DNA from: Elusimicrobiota bacterium
Lineage (GTDB): Bacteria > Elusimicrobiota > Elusimicrobia > UBA1565 > UBA9628
Reading direction: 5' to 3'
Assembly: GCA_016218545.1 (NCBI GenBank)
Contig: JACRDQ010000018.1
Span: 186,001 to 250,000 of the forward strand
Length of the DNA stretch: 64,000 nt
In this document: positions 60,566-64,000 of the stretch, in pieces
Numbering within the stretch: position 1 is the first letter of the stretch
How the letters are laid out: the number at the start of each line of letters is the position of its first letter
Program-made: the position numbers and the translations under genes
The notes under the pieces: model-generated
The model's input: only the letters and a program-made list of their open reading frames with translations
Database searches by the model: none
What the model was told of the DNA's origin: nothing

Positions 60566-62875
60566 ATGACCAGACACCTGCGCTCCTATTGGAAAGGCCT
60601 GCTCGGCCTGCTGGTCTTGGGACTGCTCAACGCGGCCCTGGTCCTGGCCCAGGGCGACGCTCAGGACGGGACCCTGCCGCACCCGCCAGGCTGGGGCGCT
60701 CCCCAGAACCGCCACTGCAGTTCCTGCCATTTCCCGGTCCAATCCACGCCCTGCTTCCGCTGTCACACCCAGCTGACGAGCCACCAGGAATCCACGCCCC
60801 CGAGCCATCGCGCCCCGGGCTGGGGACAGCCTGTCAACACCCACTGCTCCAAGTGCCACCTCCCTCTGTCCTCCACCCCGTGCTTCAACTGCCACAAGAC
60901 CGCGGCGCACGCCGAGGCTCCCCAGCAGACCCACACCCCGAACTGGGGCAATCCCACCAACTCCCATTGCTCGAGCTGCCACGAACCCCTGAGCGGCGAG
61001 TCCTGCGCGGTCTGCCACAAGACCAACCCCAGCCATCAGACCAGCAAGCCAGGAGACCACGCCCCTGGCTGGGGGAGCCCCTCCAACAGTCACTGCACCC
61101 ACTGTCACGAACCCCTGAGCAACGAGACCTGCGCCACCTGCCACCAGTCCAATGACAGCCACCGCTCGGTCAAACCCGGGGACCACACCGCGTCCTGGGG
61201 CAACCCCACGAACTCGCATTGCTCCACCTGCCATGAGCCCTTGAGCGGAGAGTCCTGCTCCATCTGCCACAAGACCAACCATCAGACCAAGCCGGCTGAC
61301 CACACCGCTGCCTGGGGCAATCCCACCAACAACCATTGCTCGTCGTGCCACGAACCCCTGAGCGGAGAGTCCTGCGCGGTCTGCCACAAGACCAACCATC
61401 AGTCCAAGCCAGGCAACCACACCGCCTCATGGGGCAACCCCGCCAACAGCCATTGCTCGAGTTGTCACGAGCCCTTGAGCGGGGAGTCCTGCTACAGCTG
61501 CCACAGGACCAACCACCAGACCAAGCCAGGGGACCATACCGCTGCGTGGGGCGACCCGACCAACGTCCACTGCTCGAGCTGTCACGAGCCCTTGAGCGGG
61601 GAGTCCTGCTATACCTGCCACAAGACCAACCACCAGACCAAGCCGGGGAGCCACACCTCCGCCTGGGGGATCCCCACCAACAACCATTGCTCGTCGTGCC
61701 ACGAGCCCCTGAGCGGGGAATCCTGCTACACCTGCCACAAGACCAACCCCAGCCATGCCAGCGTCAAGCCAGGGGACCATACCGCCGCCTGGGGGAGTCC
61801 CACCAACAACCATTGCTCAAGCTGTCACGAGCCCCTGAGCGGAGAGTCCTGCTACACCTGCCACAAGACCAATGCCAGCCACGGGAGCGTCACGCCCGGA
61901 GACCACACCGCTGCCTGGGGCAACCCCACCAACGGCCACTGCTCGAGCTGTCACGAGCCCTTGAGCGGCGAGACCTGCTACACCTGTCACAAGACCAATG
62001 CCAGCCACACCAGCGTCAAGCCCGGGGACCATACCGCTGCCTGGGGCAATCCAGCCAACAGCCACTGCTCGAGCTGCCACGAGCCCTTGAGCGGAGAGTC
62101 CTGCTATACCTGCCACAAGACCAACCATCAGAACAAACCGGCTGACCACACCGCCGCCTGGGGCAATCCCACCAACAACCATTGCGCGTCGTGCCACGAG
62201 CCCCTGAGCGGGGAGTCCTGTTATACCTGCCACAAGACCAACGCCAGCCATTCCAGCGTCAAGCCCGGAGACCACACCGCCGCCTGGGGCAACCCCACCA
62301 ACAGCCACTGCTCGAGCTGCCACGAGCCCTTGAGCGGAGAGTCCTGCTACACCTGCCACAAGACCAACCACGCGAGCGCTCCTGCGGACCACACCGCTGC
62401 CTGGGGCAACCCGACCAACAACCACTGCGCGAGCTGCCACGAGCCCCTGAGCGGCGAACCCTGCTACGCCTGCCACAAGACCAACACCAGCCACGCCAGC
62501 GTGAGGCCCGGCGACCACACGGCTTCCTGGGGGAACCCCACGGACTCGCATTGCTCGAGCTGTCACGAGCCGCTCAATGACACGACCTGCTACACCTGCC
62601 ACAAGACCAATACCAGCCACGCCACGGTCCCGCCCGGGAGCCATGTCGCGGGGTGGAACACCAAGCCGGCCTACGGGCACTGCACCGCGTGCCATTTCCC
62701 GCTCTCCTCGACCTCGTGCTACGCCTGCCACAAGACCGCCGCCCACTCCCTGACCCCGGACCTGGGGAGTTGGTGCATGAGCTGCCACCCGAACACCTAT
62801 CACGCGGGCGACGTGCACCCCGAAGTGGACAACTGCAGCCAGTGCCATGTCGGGACTTCCTTCTACAGCCCCTGA
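60566..62875 (+). CDS. 36-heme exported cytochrome made of 17 tandem two-heme repeats
   Basis: Protein of 769 residues with a signal peptide (KGLLGLLVLGLLNAALVLAQ). The body is 17 tandem repeats of about 37-42 residues, each with two CxxCH motifs: W-G-N-P-T-N-x-HCSSCHEPLSGES-CYTCHKTN, separated by short His-rich linkers (KPGDHTAAW). Two further motifs (WCMSCH and NCSQCH) follow, giving 36. The first motif of every repeat is preceded by His, which may serve as a ligand for a neighbouring heme. Repeats 5-16 are nearly identical also at the DNA level, so they expanded recently. Heme density is about one per 21 residues. It is probably periplasmic or extracellular and suited to long-range electron transfer. 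Confidence 0.93.
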   Translation: MTRHLRSYWKGLLGLLVLGLLNAALVLAQGDAQDGTLPHPPGWGAPQNRHCSSCHFPVQSTPCFRCHTQLTSHQESTPPSHRAPGWGQPVNTHCSKCHLPLSSTPCFNCHKTAAHAEAPQQTHTPNWGNPTNSHCSSCHEPLSGESCAVCHKTNPSHQTSKPGDHAPGWGSPSNSHCTHCHEPLSNETCATCHQSNDSHRSVKPGDHTASWGNPTNSHCSTCHEPLSGESCSICHKTNHQTKPADHTAAWGNPTNNHCSSCHEPLSGESCAVCHKTNHQSKPGNHTASWGNPANSHCSSCHEPLSGESCYSCHRTNHQTKPGDHTAAWGDPTNVHCSSCHEPLSGESCYTCHKTNHQTKPGSHTSAWGIPTNNHCSSCHEPLSGESCYTCHKTNPSHASVKPGDHTAAWGSPTNNHCSSCHEPLSGESCYTCHKTNASHGSVTPGDHTAAWGNPTNGHCSSCHEPLSGETCYTCHKTNASHTSVKPGDHTAAWGNPANSHCSSCHEPLSGESCYTCHKTNHQNKPADHTAAWGNPTNNHCASCHEPLSGESCYTCHKTNASHSSVKPGDHTAAWGNPTNSHCSSCHEPLSGESCYTCHKTNHASAPADHTAAWGNPTNNHCASCHEPLSGEPCYACHKTNTSHASVRPGDHTASWGNPTDSHCSSCHEPLNDTTCYTCHKTNTSHATVPPGSHVAGWNTKPAYGHCTACHFPLSSTSCYACHKTAAHSLTPDLGSWCMSCHPNTYHAGDVHPEVDNCSQCHVGTSFYSP

Positions 62876-62972
62876 CCGCTCCCGCGCCTTCCGTCGTCCG
62901 GCCGATGGACCCAGGCCCGGGTAGGGCTTTCTGCTCTGTCAGTCCGGCCGGTCCAGGGCTATACTGGAGATA

Positions 62973-64000
62973 GTGGAAAGGACCAACTCCAAAGAAAGGC
63001 TCGTCCTGGCCCTGCTGGCCCTCGTCCTGGGCCTGTCCGTCCCGGCCAAGGCCTCGGGTTTCGACGCAGCAGCCTCGGATTTCAGCGAAACGCCGGCTCC
63101 CAGACAACGTCCGTCCTGCCGCGACTCCGCCTGCTCCAAGCAACGCGGGCAGGCCGAAGCCCTGGCCGCCCAGGCCTCGACCCTCTCCCGCCATGGGCAG
63201 GCGGGCAAGGCCCTGGCCCTCATCCAGGAGGCCTCCCGGCTCGACCCCGATTCCGCGGAGATACTCTTCCTCCTGGGCGACGCCCACCACAGCCAGGCCC
63301 TCGCCGCGGCGGTCGCGGACAAGCTCGACCCCGCCCACGCCAAGGCTGCGGTCGCGGCCTACGAGAAGGCCGCGGCCCTTGACCCGCGCCTGGCGTCCCT
63401 GTCCGAGCCCTTCTCCTTCTACACCTCCCTTGAGGAGTGCCGCCAGGCCGTGGGCGACACGGAGAACGCGCTCAAGGCCAACCTCAAGAGCATCGAGGTC
63501 TCCAGGCAGAACTTCATGCCCAGGCTCCAACGCGCCGCCCTGCACTACTCGAGGCAGGAGTGGAACCAGTCGGCCGCGGAGCTCTACGCGAGCGTCCGGG
63601 CCGCGCGCACGGCCGGGATGTACGGCCAGTTCGCCCGCCTGGTCCGGGTGGCGCCGCGCTTCGCCGCCATGCTCGACCTTCCGCAGAACAAGATCATCCT
63701 CGATACCTTCGACTCCCTCCAGGCCAAGGAGCTCTCCGAGGGCGAGGCCGAGGAGCAGATCCTCGACTACGTGGACGCGAGCCTCGCGGCCAAGGACGAG
63801 CCCCAGGTCTCCGAGCAGACCGCCCAAGCCGCGCCGGCGCCGGAGACGTCGGGGCCCGCTCCGGTCCTCATCGCGTCCCTGGACCGCGGAGACCCGGAAT
63901 GGCGCGACTCCCTCAACGACCCCTCGCTGCCCGGCCGCGCCCCCGGGCCCGAGGACCAGGCTGCCGTGATCAAGGACCGCATCCGGGAAGGGGACGAGGC
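62973..64000 (+). CDS. Exported TPR protein, 3' part beyond window
   Basis: About 342 residues are visible before the right edge. A GTG start lies 7 nt after a TATACT -10 box (62960-62965), with no Shine-Dalgarno sequence. The signal peptide is LVLALLALVLGLSVPAKA. TPR-like helices follow (LSRHGQAGKALALIQEASRLD, EILFLLGDAHHSQALAAAV, AYEKAAALDPRL), then a Pro/Ala-rich region and a new acidic domain at the edge. Two cysteines lie early in the mature part (CRDSAC). It is next to the 36-heme cytochrome but has its own promoter. An assembly or scaffold function is possible. Confidence 0.75.
   Translation, partial: MERTNSKERLVLALLALVLGLSVPAKASGFDAAASDFSETPAPRQRPSCRDSACSKQRGQAEALAAQASTLSRHGQAGKALALIQEASRLDPDSAEILFLLGDAHHSQALAAAVADKLDPAHAKAAVAAYEKAAALDPRLASLSEPFSFYTSLEECRQAVGDTENALKANLKSIEVSRQNFMPRLQRAALHYSRQEWNQSAAELYASVRAARTAGMYGQFARLVRVAPRFAAMLDLPQNKIILDTFDSLQAKELSEGEAEEQILDYVDASLAAKDEPQVSEQTAQAAPAPETSGPAPVLIASLDRGDPEWRDSLNDPSLPGRAPGPEDQAAVIKDRIREGDE

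Noticed and set aside
60710..62755. CRISPR-like array of regular repeats
   Set aside because: The period of about 111-126 bp is in frame and codes for two-heme cytochrome repeats. There are no unique spacers and no cas genes.

Overview
This window comes from a high-GC, diderm (two-membrane) bacterium. Evidence for two membranes includes several lipoprotein signal peptides, a LolA-like/FtsX/LolD-like export set, a predicted outer-membrane beta-barrel region and three periplasmic or extracellular multiheme c-type cytochromes. The mix of genes (Sel1, ankyrin and LysM/FecR envelope proteins, a GH57-DUF3536 glycosidase, an exported PEP-utilizer-like protein, a very large exported protein) would fit an environmental Elusimicrobiota-like lineage. 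That assignment is inference from gene content, not phylogeny.

Layout. 1-3611: glycogen branching enzyme (cut by the left edge) and a GH57 enzyme. 3630-6126: a palindromic repeat, a Sel1-repeat protein, a small Ig-like protein and a YdcF-like membrane protein. 6155-12219: envelope export cluster (LolA-like, FtsX-like permease, ATPase, YfhO-like protein) and a LysM/FecR protein. 12232-16466: lipoprotein aminopeptidase, RluA, M42 peptidase, small membrane protein and ankyrin lipoprotein. 16485-18003: a disturbed, AT-richer segment with a broken integron-type integrase, a putative nuclease gene of different base composition and tRNA-Arg(TCT). 18026-23128: PII-like protein, two hypotheticals and a heterodimeric ABC exporter. 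23155-25296: a radical-SAM-like gene framed by 24-bp direct repeats. 25382-36230: S1C protease, HEAT-like protein, dipeptide epimerase-like enzyme, flippase, PEP-utilizer-like exported protein, other exported proteins and a ThiF-like enzyme. 36280-41744: a purine oxidation operon (8-oxoguanine deaminase, ubiquitin-like MoaD-type protein and a three-subunit molybdenum hydroxylase). 41827-48626: three envelope hypotheticals, then a GldA/GldF/GldG/DUF4340 ABC system. 48666-50071: LPP20-like protein and a zincin.

The most notable region is 50068-64000. Three multiheme cytochromes carry 14, 15 and 36 heme-binding motifs (65 in total). They surround an overlapping 2267-residue exported protein with a central beta-barrel-like region. 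A thioredoxin-fold protein with no cysteine is fused to a TPR-like tail at the end of the operon. The 36-heme protein is built from 17 tandem two-heme repeats and is transcribed divergently. I read this as a candidate, possibly undescribed, extracellular electron transfer conduit.

Two genome-wide habits show in this window. First, many genes start 6-7 nt after a TANNNT-type -10 box and have no Shine-Dalgarno sequence, so leaderless mRNAs are likely. Second, at least three families of palindromic intergenic repeats occur, one with two copies whose arms differ by compensatory changes.
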